Part shown: one piece after another, positions 26,894-36,621 of the stretch
How positions within the stretch are numbered: the stretch's first letter is position 1
How the letters are laid out: each line of letters starts with the position of its first letter
Source of the DNA: Bacillus subtilis
Lineage (GTDB): Bacteria > Pseudomonadota > Alphaproteobacteria > Rhizobiales > Rhizobiaceae
Direction: 5' to 3'
DNA: 64,000 nt
NCBI GenBank assembly: GCA_021733665.1
Contig: JAHREI010000002.1
Coordinates: forward strand, 620,001-684,000
Made by a program: the position numbers and the translations under genes
The notes under the pieces: generated by a model
The model's database searches: none
What the model was told of the DNA's origin: nothing
The model's input: only the letters and a program-made list of their open reading frames with translations

Positions 26894-27208
26894 ATGATGA
26901 CAATCCGCAAGGCAGTTTTCTCAGTCATTCTTTCCGGCATTGCAATGAGCTTTGCAGCTCCGGCTTTTGCAGTAGAAAACGGATTGAAGAACAAGGCACA
27001 AACAGATCAACCTGCACCGGATTATTCCCTGCCCGGCGTCAAAGCTGCCAAGCCGATTGTCAGCCCTGTGCAACCGGAGCCGGACAATGCGACGACAAAT
27101 ACCAATCCGGACGGCAGCTTCAATATCGGCAATACGCGTGTGAAAATCAGCGGTGACATTACTGTCGATATCGGCACTGGCAACGGCCCGAACAAATCCA
27201 ATAAATAA
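26894..27208 (+). CDS. Small exported protein, unknown function
   Basis: A 104-residue protein with a clear signal peptide (MMTIRKAVFSVILSGIAMSF, then AAPAFA before AVENG). The mature part is about 75 residues, low in complexity, rich in Pro, Asn, Asp and Lys (AKPIVSPVQPEPDNATTNTN) and ends in a small beta-like segment (GDITVDIGTGNG). Two ATG codons stand in tandem; the ribosome-binding site is weak. A terminator follows directly. It is probably periplasmic; no family recognised. Confidence 0.75.
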   Translation: MMTIRKAVFSVILSGIAMSFAAPAFAVENGLKNKAQTDQPAPDYSLPGVKAAKPIVSPVQPEPDNATTNTNPDGSFNIGNTRVKISGDITVDIGTGNGPNKSNK

Positions 27209-27228
27209 CACAACGTTTTCTTTAATAG

Positions 27229-27266
27229 AAAAGCCGCAGAGACCAGACAGTCTTTGCGGCTTTTTT
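27229..27266 (+). terminator. Terminator of the small exported protein gene
   Basis: GCCGCAGAGAC pairs with GTCTTTGCGGC (one mismatch) around CAGACA, with AAAA before and TTTTTTG after. Confidence 0.85.
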
Positions 27267-27372
27267 GTTTCCTACGCTTTCAGCAACGTCATACCTGAAA
27301 CGGCATGTCTGCTCTTCTGCGTAAAGATCGGATCAGCGGGACAATAAACATCCCTGCCCCGATAAGAGCTGA

Positions 27373-27648
27373 TTAGCTGTTAACAGCGTCTTTCAGGCCT
27401 TTACCAGCCGAGAATTTTGGTACGTTACGGGCAGCAATTTCAACTTCTTTACCGGTCGATGGGTTACGACCTGTGGAAGCTGCACGATGTGATACTGAGA
27501 AAATACCAAAACCTGGCAGACGAACTTCGCCGCCTTCTTTCAATGTACCGGTGACGGATTCAAGCACAGCGTCAACGGCAGAAGCAGCATCAGTCTTGGT
27601 GAGACCGGACTTTTCTGCAACGGCAGCAACCAGTTCATTTTTGTTCAT
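27373..27648 (-). CDS. hup: DNA-binding protein HU
   Basis: A 91-residue histone-like protein: MNKNELVAAVAEKSGLTKTD, then LPGFGIFSVSHRAASTGRNP and NVPKFSAGKGLKDAVN. The arm region with GRNPSTGKEV is the HU rather than the IHF type. It is a dimeric nucleoid protein, and the single gene copy here has the normal length. AGGAAT precedes the ATG. In Rhizobiales this gene is usually near lon, which is not seen here. Confidence 0.95.
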   Translation of the reverse strand: MNKNELVAAVAEKSGLTKTDAASAVDAVLESVTGTLKEGGEVRLPGFGIFSVSHRAASTGRNPSTGKEVEIAARNVPKFSAGKGLKDAVNS

Positions 27649-27962
27649 GAGGTAATTCCTTTCGTTTTTTTCCGCTGGTTACGACTCAGCCGGATTGGCG
27701 AAGTTTATTCAAAGAAACAGACGAACCAAGCTAAGTTTTCACTTCGGAGCCTTAAAAAACAGGGTTAAACACAGAAATAAGCCCTGAAAACCGGCATTTT
27801 CGTTCCGACGCAACCACAGGCTTTATATTTTTAGTCCGCAACGACCAAAGAAACTGCCTGCGGCGAATCTGTCGCACAACACACCAGACACTCTAAGCAC
27901 GGCACTCTGTTACCGCAGAATGCTCCGCGGCTTCTCCAACACTCTGTCTTGTTACAACGCAC
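27649..27962. other. Intergenic stretch upstream of hup
   Basis: Probably holds the hup promoter near its right-hand neighbour of the start codon. I see no RNA gene, repeat or supported ORF. Confidence 0.4.
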
Positions 27963-27986
27963 AAAAAAGCGGCCGAAGCCGCTTTC
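27963..27986 (-). terminator. Terminator of wrbA
   Basis: AAAGCGGC and GCCGCTTT form an 8-bp stem with a CGAA tetraloop. On the minus strand the run TTTTTTG follows. Confidence 0.85.
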
Positions 27987-28027
27987 TCAGTTCATGAACC
28001 GGTACACACAGCACCGGCAGCAGATGA

Positions 28028-28627
28028 TCAGCCGTGAATTTTAGCGGCGATTTCTGCAACGCGTTTGCCCTGGAAACGTGCGCCTTCGAGTTCTGTTTCC
28101 GAAGGCTGACGGGAACCGTCACCATCAGCAGTGGTTGTCATACCATAAGGTGCACCGCCACGAACAACATCATTACCAAGTTGGCCCTGGAAAGCATAGG
28201 ACAGCGGAACGATGATCATGCCATGGTGCTGAAGCTGCCACTGGGTGGAGATCAGAGCCAATTCCTGACCACCGTGCTGGGTTGCGGAAGAAGCCATAAC
28301 CGAACCAACTTTGTTCAGCAAAGCGCCTTTTGCCCACAGACCGCCGGTCTGGTCGAAGAAGTTTTTCAGCTGCGAGGACATGATACCGAAGCGCGAAGAC
28401 ACACCAACGATGATTGCATCGTAGTTTTCCAGATCAGCAGGTGTTGCGATTTCGGCTTCCTGATCCAGTTTAAAACCGGAAGCCTTGGCAACTTCAGCAG
28501 GCACCAGTTCTGCAACGCGCTTGATGTCGACCTGAGCACCGGCTTCACGCGCACCTTCGGCGGCAGCTTTAGCCATCTGTTCCATGTGACCATAAGCGGA
28601 ATAATAAAGTACAAGAACCTTAGCCAT
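28028..28627 (-). CDS. wrbA: NAD(P)H:quinone oxidoreductase, WrbA family
   Basis: A 199-residue flavodoxin-fold enzyme that reduces quinones with two electrons and limits oxidative damage. Family features are [19 protein letters not shown] at the start, [20 protein letters not shown] in the FMN loop and [20 protein letters not shown] near the end. The frame opens at a TTG two codons earlier; the ATG at 28627 is chosen because WrbA proteins begin MAKVLV. Single gene with its own terminator. Confidence 0.95.
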   Translation of the reverse strand: MAKVLVLYYSAYGHMEQMAKAAAEGAREAGAQVDIKRVAELVPAEVAKASGFKLDQEAEIATPADLENYDAIIVGVSSRFGIMSSQLKNFFDQTGGLWAKGALLNKVGSVMASSATQHGGQELALISTQWQLQHHGMIIVPLSYAFQGQLGNDVVRGGAPYGMTTTADGDGSRQPSETELEGARFQGKRVAEIAAKIHG

Positions 28628-28866
28628 ATTCAATCAATCTCCGTTTCATGTTTCGGGCATTCGTTGCACGGCACCAAGCCGTTCAAATGCAATTCAATCT
28701 ATACCCAATATTTAATACAGAAATTTAAATAGACCAGTCACGGGATACAGGACGCACTGTTCAGGATTCAGGACAATAGTCCCCCCTCACAATAATGGTT
28801 GAACACAGCATCACTTGACGATACCGGCCTTGTCCGTTCATGGTCTCTCTATAAATGGAGTCTCCC

Positions 28867-29613
28867 ATGACAAACACACAGCCCGTGATTATACGCGCCG
28901 CAATACTGGCAATCGGTGATGAATTGCTCTCCGGCCGCACCAAAGACAAGAATATCGGCCATATGGCAGACCGGCTTTATGAAGCAGGCATCGACCTCAC
29001 TGAAGTCCGTATCGTTGCTGACGATCAGCCGTCAATTGTCAAAGCCGTAAAAGAACTGAGCGAAAATTACGACTATTTGTTCACTTCCGGCGGTATCGGC
29101 CCTACCCATGACGATATTACCGCCGATGCGGTTTCCGCGGCTTTCAATCTGCCTTGTATCTATGATGAAAAAGCAATGACCTTGCTGGCAACCCATTATA
29201 AAGCCAGAGATACAGAATTTACGCCGTCGCGTCAGCGTATGGCGCGTATGCCGCAAGGCGCACAGCATATCGACAACCCTGTCTCCGTGGCGCCGGGTTT
29301 CATCATTGGCAATGTCTATGTGATGGCCGGTGTGCCTTCTGTTTTTCAGGCCATGGTTGAGAATATTCTGCCGACTTTACGCACCGGCAGTCGTTATCAT
29401 TCGCGCACGATTTTCTGCCCGTTTGGTGAAGGTGTTATCGGCATTCCTCTGCGCGAGGTACAGGACGCCCATCCGGATACTGTGATCGGCTCCTACCCTA
29501 AATTCGAGGAAGGAAAATTCTCAACCGAACTGGTGGTGCGTGCAAGAGATGAGGAAAAACTCAACGCAGCCGCCACAGCAATTGAGAAAATGCTGGCCGA
29601 TATTCAGCAATAA
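28867..29613 (+). CDS. CinA N-terminal-like / molybdopterin-binding domain protein
   Basis: A 248-residue protein with one MoCF/MoaB-type domain: AAILAIGDELLSGRTKDKN, then LFTSGGIGPTHDDITADAVS and the later VYVMAGVPSVFQAMVENI. It matches the short, nicotinamide-mononucleotide-deamidase-free form of 'competence/damage-inducible protein A', since the CinA C-terminal domain is absent. The start at 28867 follows GGAG by six bases; an in-frame ATG four codons earlier lacks a site. Its biochemical role in alphaproteobacteria is not established. Confidence 0.88.
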   Translation: MTNTQPVIIRAAILAIGDELLSGRTKDKNIGHMADRLYEAGIDLTEVRIVADDQPSIVKAVKELSENYDYLFTSGGIGPTHDDITADAVSAAFNLPCIYDEKAMTLLATHYKARDTEFTPSRQRMARMPQGAQHIDNPVSVAPGFIIGNVYVMAGVPSVFQAMVENILPTLRTGSRYHSRTIFCPFGEGVIGIPLREVQDAHPDTVIGSYPKFEEGKFSTELVVRARDEEKLNAAATAIEKMLADIQQ

Positions 29614-29694
29614 ATGCAGGTATTTGCGTTTATCCGCATCTCAAAATGCGTTATAATCGCTTCAATACAGACTTTTAGAAAACGGAAACTATTT

Positions 29695-29737
29695 ATGACT
29701 GATCCCCTGTCTTTTGCAGAATAGCTTGCAGGGGATC
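29695..29737 (+). promoter_or_regulatory. Possible leader ORF and hairpin before the stress-protein gene
   Basis: A minicistron ATG...TAG (29695-29724) would encode MTDPLSFAE. It overlaps a hairpin in which GATCCCCTG (29701-29709) pairs exactly with CAGGGGATC (29729-29737). A TATAAT box lies at 29652-29657, so the leader would be transcribed. Ribosome movement on the minicistron could open the hairpin; this is inference. Confidence 0.35.
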
Positions 29738-29801
29738 GACAGAGATAAAAAACTGAACAAAATTGCGCAGCTATCACGCGTAACGAATACGGAGTGTATC
29801 C

Positions 29802-30698
29802 ATGTCCTATCGTACCGTCATCGCCTATATCCGCAGCACACAGGAACTGCAGCGAATGTTCAAAGCCCTGGCGCTTCTTGCCAAGGACGGAGAACCGATG
29901 CATGTCACCGGTCTTTATGTTATTCCTACACCGGTTATTTACTCCGACGCCAGCGGCTTTATAGATGCCAGTTTTTATGAGGGGCACCTCAGACATCATC
30001 AGAAGAATGCTGAAGATGTTGCACTCTTGTTTCAGCAACAAATCTCCAGTTATTCCACAACCTCAGAGTTTCTGATTGTCCGTTCTGAAAATGACAATGC
30101 CAGCCAAACGGTCAATGAATTTGGTATGGCGGCAGACCTGATCCTCGCCGGTCAGGCCGATCCTGATGATCCGGAAACACAGATCACTCCACTGGATCAG
30201 CTCGTTTACAACACCAAAACACCGGCACTTATTGTGCCTTATAATTTCCACCCGCCGCGCAATATCCGTCAGCTTGCCATCGCTTTTAACGGCAAATATG
30301 AAGCTTCCAGCGCGGCCTTTGATGCCCTGCCGCTGGCGCGTAATTGCGCAACTGTCCGGATTGTCTGGATCAACGCGCCAAAACCGGAAAGCGAAGAAGC
30401 CGCAACCACTGTCATTCCGGATCCGTTGCGCGATCCGAACGCACCACGCGGCGCACCGGACATCGCCTTGCGCTTGCAACAAGCCTATCAGCGCCATGAC
30501 ATTGCCGCCAGCATTGATCTGGTTCCGTCCGATGGGCAGACCGTTCAGGATCGTCTGCGTGACTATGTTGAGACCAACAATATTGATGTGCTGATTATGG
30601 GCGCCTATAGCCAGTCCCGTTTGAAAGAACTGATTTTTGGCGGCGTAACCCGTTCATTCTTAGCTAATATGCCTTGTCTGACATTGTTTTCGCGGTGA
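29802..30698 (+). CDS. Tandem universal stress protein (UspA family)
   Basis: A 298-residue protein with two Usp domains (about 1-145 and 155-298). The second ends with the nucleotide-binding signature GAYSQSRLKELIFGGVTR (G-x2-G-like loop and the downstream T/S). The first domain is degenerate in that motif. Tandem Usp proteins bind ATP or other ligands and are induced in starvation or redox stress. The ATG follows CGGAG by seven bases. It has a long leader with a candidate regulatory hairpin. Confidence 0.88.
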   Translation: MSYRTVIAYIRSTQELQRMFKALALLAKDGEPMHVTGLYVIPTPVIYSDASGFIDASFYEGHLRHHQKNAEDVALLFQQQISSYSTTSEFLIVRSENDNASQTVNEFGMAADLILAGQADPDDPETQITPLDQLVYNTKTPALIVPYNFHPPRNIRQLAIAFNGKYEASSAAFDALPLARNCATVRIVWINAPKPESEEAATTVIPDPLRDPNAPRGAPDIALRLQQAYQRHDIAASIDLVPSDGQTVQDRLRDYVETNNIDVLIMGAYSQSRLKELIFGGVTRSFLANMPCLTLFSR

Positions 30699-30779
30699 TC
30701 TCTTGTATGCGGCGAACTCTGTGTTCTATATCCCGCACACAAAACGAAAACAAACGAAGATAAATGAAAATCTACACAT

Positions 30780-31090
30780 CGGCAGATTTATCTGCCAATG
30801 TGACAAAGTTAATATTGCCAAAAAAGTACTTTTTCGTTTATCACGGTAAATCACCTGAAACGGACAAATCTTTAATATGTTGCCCGATTTAGGCCTATCT
30901 GTCCTCGTTAGCCTGCCAGCACAGATCTTGTCCGGAGACAGATTTGAATTTAACGGCTATCGGTGGCTAAGCTACCCGTTTTCAGATCGCGATATGATTT
31001 GAAAAACACCAAAACGAAACAACAGCACAGAGTGGCCGCTGCTTTCATTTGAAACATGCGGAACTGTCAGAATATTCTAAACGGAGCATT
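30780..31090 (+). promoter_or_regulatory. Structured leader region upstream of gpt
   Basis: No protein gene is seen in the roughly 395 bases between the stress-protein gene and gpt. Structures visible are: GGCAGAT/ATCTGCC (30780-30795); the palindrome AAAAAGTACTTTTT (30820-30833); ATCTGTC (30897-30903) pairing with GACAGAT (30937-30943); and AACGG/CCGTT enclosing GTGGC-TAA-GCTAC (30952-30980). An alternative pairing GGACAA (30862-30867) with TTGTCC (30928-30933) competes with the third. Mutually exclusive helices ahead of a purine-salvage gene suggest a riboswitch-like leader, but I cannot match a known class. Confidence 0.4.
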
Positions 31091-31093
31091 TCG

Positions 31094-31591
31094 ATGTCCT
31101 TGCCTGATAAAGCTTTCCCGGTTTCCTGGGACCAATTTCATCGCGATGCCCGCGCACTCGCATGGCGTATTGCCGGACAAGGCACAGAATGGCACGCAAT
31201 TGTTGCCATTACCCGTGGCGGACTGGTACCGGCTGCAATTATCTGCCGTGAACTTGGCATTCGCATGATTGAAACTGTCTGCATCGCCTCCTATCACGAC
31301 TATAGTGAACAGGGTGAATTGCGGGTCATTAAAGACATCGGCGAAAAACTGCTCGTCAATGGCGGCGAAGGCGTTCTCGTAATCGACGACCTCACCGACA
31401 CAGGCAAAACAGCACAAATGGTACGCAAGATGATGCCAAAGGCACATTTCGCGACAGTCTACGCCAAACCGCAGGGTCGTCCTCTGGTTGATACTTTTGT
31501 TACAGAAGTTTCGCAGGACACATGGATTTATTTCCCTTGGGATATGGGATTCACCTATCAGGAGCCAATTAACAAAAGCCATCGCGGCTAA
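31094..31591 (+). CDS. gpt: Xanthine-guanine phosphoribosyltransferase
   Basis: A 165-residue purine-salvage enzyme that converts xanthine or guanine plus PRPP into XMP or GMP. The PRPP-binding motif is [12 protein letters not shown] (residues 96-107). The N-terminus ([20 protein letters not shown]) and [20 protein letters not shown] match E. coli Gpt. The frame is open upstream to a TTG, but the ATG at 31094 has CGGAG eight bases before it and gives the family length. Single gene with a long structured leader. Confidence 0.95.
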   Translation: MSLPDKAFPVSWDQFHRDARALAWRIAGQGTEWHAIVAITRGGLVPAAIICRELGIRMIETVCIASYHDYSEQGELRVIKDIGEKLLVNGGEGVLVIDDLTDTGKTAQMVRKMMPKAHFATVYAKPQGRPLVDTFVTEVSQDTWIYFPWDMGFTYQEPINKSHRG

Positions 31592-31599
31592 AGAATTCC

Positions 31600-31629
31600 G
31601 CTGCCATCGGTTTTAATACCGTTGGCAGC
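31600..31629 (+). terminator. Hairpin after gpt
   Basis: GCTGCCATCGGT pairs with ACCGTTGGCAGC (one mismatch) around a TTTAAT loop, 8 bases after the stop. There is no T-run, so termination would be weak. Confidence 0.5.
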
Positions 31630-31956
31630 AATGCCTTCCGGATGGATTAAACTGACAAAACCGGCAGGTGCAGTACGATCCTATTCGGCTCAGACTAAGA
31701 AGCTGCCTGATTTGGTTTCGGTCATGTTTTTAAGTTCTCGTATGCACCGGAATGGGCGGGCATATGAAAATAAAAAACAGAATAAAACAAAGCTATACGC
31801 CAAAAAGCATAAAGCAAACATATCTCAGTCAATCTAAAACCATATTGATGAGGTCTATAGGCTACATATTAAAAGCGCAGCTTAAAAATTATATACAAAA
31901 TAACTGCTGCCACACAACGGCGGCCAACAAAATACATAATAAGGTAAGTAAGTTCA
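31630..31956. other. Intergenic stretch before the Nudix gene
   Basis: The second half is strongly AT-rich. Open frames here (for example from 31752) lack ribosome-binding sites and have no recognisable sequence. It probably contains the promoter of the Nudix gene. Confidence 0.4.
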
Positions 31957-32436
31957 GTGAATATACAGGGAAGCGGTATCGTCGCAACAGATAAACGAAT
32001 TTTAACAGCTGCAGGACGACTTCTGCAGGTTGCGGCACTAGTTTATCGAAAACCGGGTCCCTCACCTGAAATTTTACTGATTACCAGTCGCGGCACAGGC
32101 CGCTGGATCACCCCGAAAGGCTGGCCGAAAGCCGGAAAAACCCTGCATGACATGGCGCTGCGGGAGGCTTTTGAAGAATCCGGCATTCGCGGCACAGTTA
32201 ATCCTGATCCGATTGGTCAGTTCGATTACATGAAATATGACCTCCCTGCGGAAGCCATTCCGAGCTTTACGGTCAATGTCTATGCCGTTGAATTTGACCG
32301 CATGGCGAAAAATTGGCCTGAACGCGGACAGCGCATCAGCGAATGGGTCAGCCCCGCAGAAGCAGCCACACGCGTGGATGAACCGGAATTGAAGAAGCTC
32401 CTGCTCAATCTGCCGGATTTCATTCAAAGCAAATAA
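31957..32436 (+). CDS. Nudix hydrolase (DIPP-like)
   Basis: A 159-residue hydrolase. The Nudix box runs from Gly55 to Ile77 (KGWPKAGKTLHDMALREAFE, then ESGI), with the catalytic REAFEESG intact; the first conserved Glu is replaced by Lys61. Together with SRGTGRWITPKGWP and the C-terminal EWVSPAEAATRVDEPELKKL it looks like the diphosphoinositol-polyphosphate phosphohydrolase-like group common in Rhizobiales. Substrate is unknown. The start is GTG with AAGG upstream. Confidence 0.88.
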   Translation: MNIQGSGIVATDKRILTAAGRLLQVAALVYRKPGPSPEILLITSRGTGRWITPKGWPKAGKTLHDMALREAFEESGIRGTVNPDPIGQFDYMKYDLPAEAIPSFTVNVYAVEFDRMAKNWPERGQRISEWVSPAEAATRVDEPELKKLLLNLPDFIQSK

Positions 32437-32437
32437 G

Positions 32438-32489
32438 CTAGAGCGTGTTGCGTTTAATCGTACCCACGGTGCTCGCTCTAGATTTTTTT
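32438..32489 (+). terminator. Terminator-like repeat after the Nudix gene
   Basis: CTAGAGCG (32438-32445) pairs with CGCTCTAG (32474-32481), then ATTTTTTT. Together with the palindrome that follows it resembles a Rhizobiales intergenic mosaic element serving as terminator. Confidence 0.65.
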
Positions 32490-32494
32490 AATTG

Positions 32495-32548
32495 CCGCAT
32501 GTTCGCGAACGCTAAATGAATACATTTAGCTGCGACATGCTTTATCCT
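32495..32548. repeat. Palindromic intergenic repeat
   Basis: A long imperfect hairpin: GCATGT/ACATGC outside, CGC/GCG, and TAAATG-AATA-CATTTA at the tip. The form is that of the short palindromic repeats scattered between genes in Rhizobiales. Confidence 0.55.
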
Positions 32549-32558
32549 CAAAACAATC

Positions 32559-32590
32559 AAGGGTGCGCGAATATTCACTGCACCCTTTTT
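32559..32590. terminator. Terminator of the DUF2834 gene region
   Basis: AAGGGTGC pairs with GCACCCTT over a 13-nt loop and is followed by TTT. It lies between convergent genes. Confidence 0.7.
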
Positions 32591-32727
32591 AATTATTACT
32601 GATTAAAAATCGCTTCAACAGAAGAATGTTTGTTCCAGCAGCACAGCTAGATCAACAGCCATTGTGCCCTCTACAGGATAGCTTTCATACCGGCACCGAA
32701 ATATGTTTAGTTGTTTCAGCTGCCTGT

Positions 32728-33057
32728 TCAGCTTGCGAAAGCAAGATGCCGCTCCCTTAGCAACAGGAACATTGGCAGTGCTAAGGAAGGGCCTACAGCA
32801 AGACAGCACAAAGGCCACCACCAGTAACGCATTGCAAGTCTTGCGCTCTCAGCCACCACAAACACTGCAACAACGACACCAGAAACCAGTACATCCGACC
32901 AAGCGAATGCTGCGATATGGCCGGCAGTAGCTTGCTGCAGCAAGAGCGGCACATCAAGGCCATGTGCGGACAACCACGGAATAAACTGCGAAAGAGGCAG
33001 AGCTGCACCGACGACACATAGCAGGATGTAAAGAACTTGCACGCTCACTCCGATCAT
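32728..33057 (-). CDS. DUF2834 membrane protein
   Basis: A 109-residue protein with three membrane segments. It shows the family pattern: LYILLCVVGAALPLSQFIPW, HGLDVPLLL, then AFAWSDVLVSGVVV and a final VGPSLALPMFLLLRER. The ATG at 33057 has only a weak GGGTTGAG ribosome-binding site. Function of the family is unknown. It lies just downstream of an SDR gene on the same strand (29-base gap) and may be co-transcribed. Confidence 0.85.
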   Translation of the reverse strand: MIGVSVQVLYILLCVVGAALPLSQFIPWLSAHGLDVPLLLQQATAGHIAAFAWSDVLVSGVVVAVFVVAESARLAMRYWWWPLCCLAVGPSLALPMFLLLRERHLAFAS

Positions 33058-33086
33058 CTCAACCCAATTGCAACTATCAAACCAGT

Positions 33087-33833
33087 TTAACGCCCGCCGG
33101 AGACATCAAGCAACGCACCGGACGTATAAGATGAGGCATCGCTGAGCAGCCAGACAATCGCCTCGGCAATCTCGCTCGCCTCACCCGGTCGCCCGAAAGG
33201 TGTATTCACACCCAGTCGCTGTGCCCGCCCCGGTTGACCGCCGCTGGCATGAATATCCGTATTCACCAGTCCAGGACGTACGGCATTCACGCGCACCTTT
33301 TGCTGTCCCAGCTCTTTGGAAAGACCAAGTGCCAGTGTATCAACCGCCGCTTTTGATCCTGCATAATCAATATATTCAAAGGGTGAACCGATCCGCGAAG
33401 CCACAGACGACACCAGCACAATCGAACCGCCCTTGCCGCCGCGCTCAACGGATAAACGTCGCGCGCTTTCCCGCGCACAGAGATAGGCGCCCAGCACATT
33501 AACATCAAACATGCGCTTCAATCGTTCTGCACTCATATCTGCCAATTGCATGGATGGTGCAACAATACCGGCATTGACGACAACACCATCCAGTTGACCA
33601 AATTGTTGCTCCGTCTTGTCAAACAGAGCAATAACATCTGCTTCAACCGCAGCATCACCCTGTATCGTAATCGCTTGTCCGCCAGCCTTACGCACATCTT
33701 CCGCCGTCTGTTCCGCAGCATCATGATTGCCGACGTAGTTGACTGCAACAGACCAGCCACGCTCTCCGCATAAAATTGCGGCTGCACGTCCGATACCGCG
33801 ACTGGCACCTGTAATCAGAATAGTCTTGCTCAT
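33087..33833 (-). CDS. SDR-family oxidoreductase
   Basis: A 248-residue short-chain dehydrogenase. Cofactor motif TGASRGIG (residues 8-15), NAG at 87-89, catalytic Ser143, Tyr157 and Lys161 (YAGSK), and a C-terminal SGALLDVSGGR. NADP(H) preference is suggested by the Ser-Arg in the glycine motif. Substrate cannot be read. I chose the ATG at 33833 behind GTGGAG; a GTG three codons earlier is unlikely. Confidence 0.92.
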   Translation of the reverse strand: MSKTILITGASRGIGRAAAILCGERGWSVAVNYVGNHDAAEQTAEDVRKAGGQAITIQGDAAVEADVIALFDKTEQQFGQLDGVVVNAGIVAPSMQLADMSAERLKRMFDVNVLGAYLCARESARRLSVERGGKGGSIVLVSSVASRIGSPFEYIDYAGSKAAVDTLALGLSKELGQQKVRVNAVRPGLVNTDIHASGGQPGRAQRLGVNTPFGRPGEASEIAEAIVWLLSDASSYTSGALLDVSGGR

Positions 33834-33910
33834 GATCTCCACCCTTTATTCCAGTCTGCATTCTTTGAGAAACATGCCCTCCGGCACCTCAAAGCGCATT
33901 TATAAATAAA

Positions 33911-33936
33911 AAGCCGCCGGATCTCTCCGGCGGCTT
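33911..33936 (-). terminator. Terminator of alaS
   Basis: AAGCCGCCGGA pairs perfectly with TCCGGCGGCTT around a 4-nt loop. On the minus strand TTTTTATTTATA follows. Confidence 0.85.
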
Positions 33937-33960
33937 AAACTATTACAGCTCGTTCAAGGT

Positions 33961-36621
33961 TTAACCTGCAATTGCTTTTGCAAGAGCTTCCAGAGCTTCA
34001 TCCGCTTTCGAACCATCCGGACCACCGGCCTGAGCCATATCCGGACGGCCGCCACCGCCCTGACCGCCAAGTGCGCTAGACGCAACACGAACCAGATCAA
34101 CCGCACTGAAGCGCGATGTCAGATCTTCCGTCACCGCAACAACCGCGCTGGCTTTGCCGTCTTCGCTTACACCGATAAAAGCCACGATGCCGGAACCCAG
34201 CGCTTTTTTGCCTTCATCCGCCAGCGGCTTCAGATCTTTCGGCGCAACACCGGTAACACTGCGTCCCATGAACTGAACACCATTAATGGTCTTCGTTTCA
34301 TTATCAGCTTTTGACGAACCACCACTCAGTGCCAGTTTCTTGCGAGCTTCGGTGAGTTCTTTTTCAAGCTTGCGGCGCTCATCCAGCAGGCTGTTGACAC
34401 GATCCAGAGCTTCAGACGGCGTGGTCTTCAGAGCAGATGCAATGGCTTTAACGCGCTCATCCTGTTCTTCAAGATAAAGACGTGCTGCCTCACCGGTCAG
34501 CGCTTCCATACGACGTACACCGGCTGCAACCGCACCTTCGGAGACAATGCGCACCAAACCAATATCACCGGTCTGGTGAACATGCGTACCGCCGCAAAGT
34601 TCCAGCGAGTAGGTTTTACCGGCTTTATCGCCCTGTGTTGCAGTACCCATGGAAACCACACGCACTTCATCACCGTATTTTTCGCCAAACAGCGCCATAG
34701 CACCGGCTTCAATCGCATCATCAACCGCCATCAGGCGGGTAACAACCGGAGAGTTCTGCAGAATGATTTCATTCGCAATGTTTTCAACCTTGCGCAATTC
34801 TTCTTCGCTGATCGGCTTCGGATGCGAAAAGTCAAAACGCAGACGTTCCGGCGCAACAAGTGAGCCCTTCTGTGCCACATGGTCACCGAGCGTTTCGCGC
34901 AGTGCTTCATGCAGAAGATGAGTTGCCGAGTGGTTGGAACGCATACGGCTGCGGCGATCATGAGCAACCACCAGCTCAACGGCATCACCGGTTGCGAGCT
35001 TGCCTTCACGGATCATAGCCTGATGGACAAATACACCATCGGCTTTCTTCACTGTGTCGGTCACTTCAATCACGAAGCCATCGCCATAGATGAAACCGGC
35101 ATCGCCCTGCTGACCACCGGATTCCGCATAAAACGGAGTCTGGTTTACAATAATGCTGACAGTTTCGCCCTGTGCAGCCTTGTCAATGATCTGACCATCA
35201 CGCACCAGAGCAGTCACAACGCCTTCAGCCTTCTCAGTATCATAACCAAGGAATTCTGTAGCACCGACTTTGTCACGCACCGAGAACCAAACGCGCTCAG
35301 TCGCAGCATCACCGGAACCCGACCAGTTGGCGCGCGCTTCGGCTTTCTGGCGTTCCATAGCAGCACTGAAACCATCAGTATCAACAGTAATACCACGCTG
35401 ACGCAAAGCATCCTGTGTCAGGTCAAGCGGGAAGCCATAAGTGTCATAGAGTTTGAATGCAGTCTCGCCATCAAGGCTCTGACCTTCACTCATATTCTCT
35501 GTTGCATCGCTTAAGAGACCAAGACCGCGCTCAAGTGTCTTACGGAAACGGGTTTCTTCAAGCTTCAGCGTTTCAGAAATCAAAGCTTCTGCGCGTACCA
35601 GTTCCGGATAAGCTTGTCCCATCTCACGAACCAGTGTCGGCAGCAAACGATACATCAACGGATCGCGGGCACCCAATAACTGTGCATGGCGCATTGCGCG
35701 GCGCATAATACGGCGCAACACATAGCCACGGCCTTCATTTGACGGCAGAACGCCATCAGCAATCAGGAAGCTGGCGGAGCGCAGATGATCTGCAATTACG
35801 CGATGGCTGGCGCGCTGGCCGCCTTCAGCCTTAACACCGGTTGCTTCTTCCGAAGCGCGGATGAGCGCCTTGAACAGGTCAATGTCATAATTGTCATGAA
35901 CGCCCTGCAGAACCGCAGCAATACGCTCAAGCCCCATACCCGTATCAATCGACGGGCGCGGCAGGTCAATGCGTTCTTCTTTGGTGATCTGTTCGAACTG
36001 CATGAAAACGAGATTCCAGATCTCGATAAAACGGTCACCGTCTTCATCAGCTGATCCCGGAGGGCCACCCCAGATATGATCGCCATGATCAAAGAAAATT
36101 TCCGAACACGGACCACAGGGACCAGTATCACCCATAGACCAGAAGTTATCATTGGTCGCGATGCGAATAATACGATCATCGGAGAGACCGGCAATCTTCT
36201 TCCAATAATTCGCTGCATCTTCGTCGGTATGATAAACTGTAACCAGCAGCTTGTCTTTGTTCAGACCAAATTCTTTGGTCAACAAATTCCATGCAAAGGT
36301 AATTGCTTCTTCTTTGAAATAATCGCCGAAAGAAAAATTCCCCAGCATTTCAAAGAAAGTATGGTGGCGTGCTGTATAGCCGACATTATCCAGATCGTTA
36401 TGCTTGCCACCGGCGCGAACGCATTTCTGCGCGGTTGCTGCACGGCTGTAAGGGCGCGTTTCAAGACCGGTGAAAACGTTTTTGAACTGCACCATACCGG
36501 CATTGGTAAACATCAAAGTCGGGTCATTGCGCGGCACGAGCGGACTCGACGCCACCGCTTCATGGCCATTCTTACGAAAATAATCGAGGAATGTTGACCT
36601 GATCTCGTTAACGCCGCTCAT
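33961..36621 (-). CDS. alaS: Alanyl-tRNA synthetase
   Basis: A full-length 886-residue class II synthetase that charges tRNA-Ala. The catalytic core has [29 protein letters not shown] and [10 protein letters not shown]. The editing domain has the zinc-binding residues His564 and His568 (NHSATHLLH) and Cys676 and His680 (CGGTH). The C-terminal glycine-rich [16 protein letters not shown] is in place. It lies about 280 bases downstream of recA, an order conserved in Rhizobiales. Confidence 0.98.
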   Translation of the reverse strand: MSGVNEIRSTFLDYFRKNGHEAVASSPLVPRNDPTLMFTNAGMVQFKNVFTGLETRPYSRAATAQKCVRAGGKHNDLDNVGYTARHHTFFEMLGNFSFGDYFKEEAITFAWNLLTKEFGLNKDKLLVTVYHTDEDAANYWKKIAGLSDDRIIRIATNDNFWSMGDTGPCGPCSEIFFDHGDHIWGGPPGSADEDGDRFIEIWNLVFMQFEQITKEERIDLPRPSIDTGMGLERIAAVLQGVHDNYDIDLFKALIRASEEATGVKAEGGQRASHRVIADHLRSASFLIADGVLPSNEGRGYVLRRIMRRAMRHAQLLGARDPLMYRLLPTLVREMGQAYPELVRAEALISETLKLEETRFRKTLERGLGLLSDATENMSEGQSLDGETAFKLYDTYGFPLDLTQDALRQRGITVDTDGFSAAMERQKAEARANWSGSGDAATERVWFSVRDKVGATEFLGYDTEKAEGVVTALVRDGQIIDKAAQGETVSIIVNQTPFYAESGGQQGDAGFIYGDGFVIEVTDTVKKADGVFVHQAMIREGKLATGDAVELVVAHDRRSRMRSNHSATHLLHEALRETLGDHVAQKGSLVAPERLRFDFSHPKPISEEELRKVENIANEIILQNSPVVTRLMAVDDAIEAGAMALFGEKYGDEVRVVSMGTATQGDKAGKTYSLELCGGTHVHQTGDIGLVRIVSEGAVAAGVRRMEALTGEAARLYLEEQDERVKAIASALKTTPSEALDRVNSLLDERRKLEKELTEARKKLALSGGSSKADNETKTINGVQFMGRSVTGVAPKDLKPLADEGKKALGSGIVAFIGVSEDGKASAVVAVTEDLTSRFSAVDLVRVASSALGGQGGGGRPDMAQAGGPDGSKADEALEALAKAIAG

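Noticed and set aside
29604-30041. 145-codon minus-strand frame overlapping the stress protein gene
   Set aside because: Covers the leader and the start of a clear Usp gene on the other strand; shadow composition.
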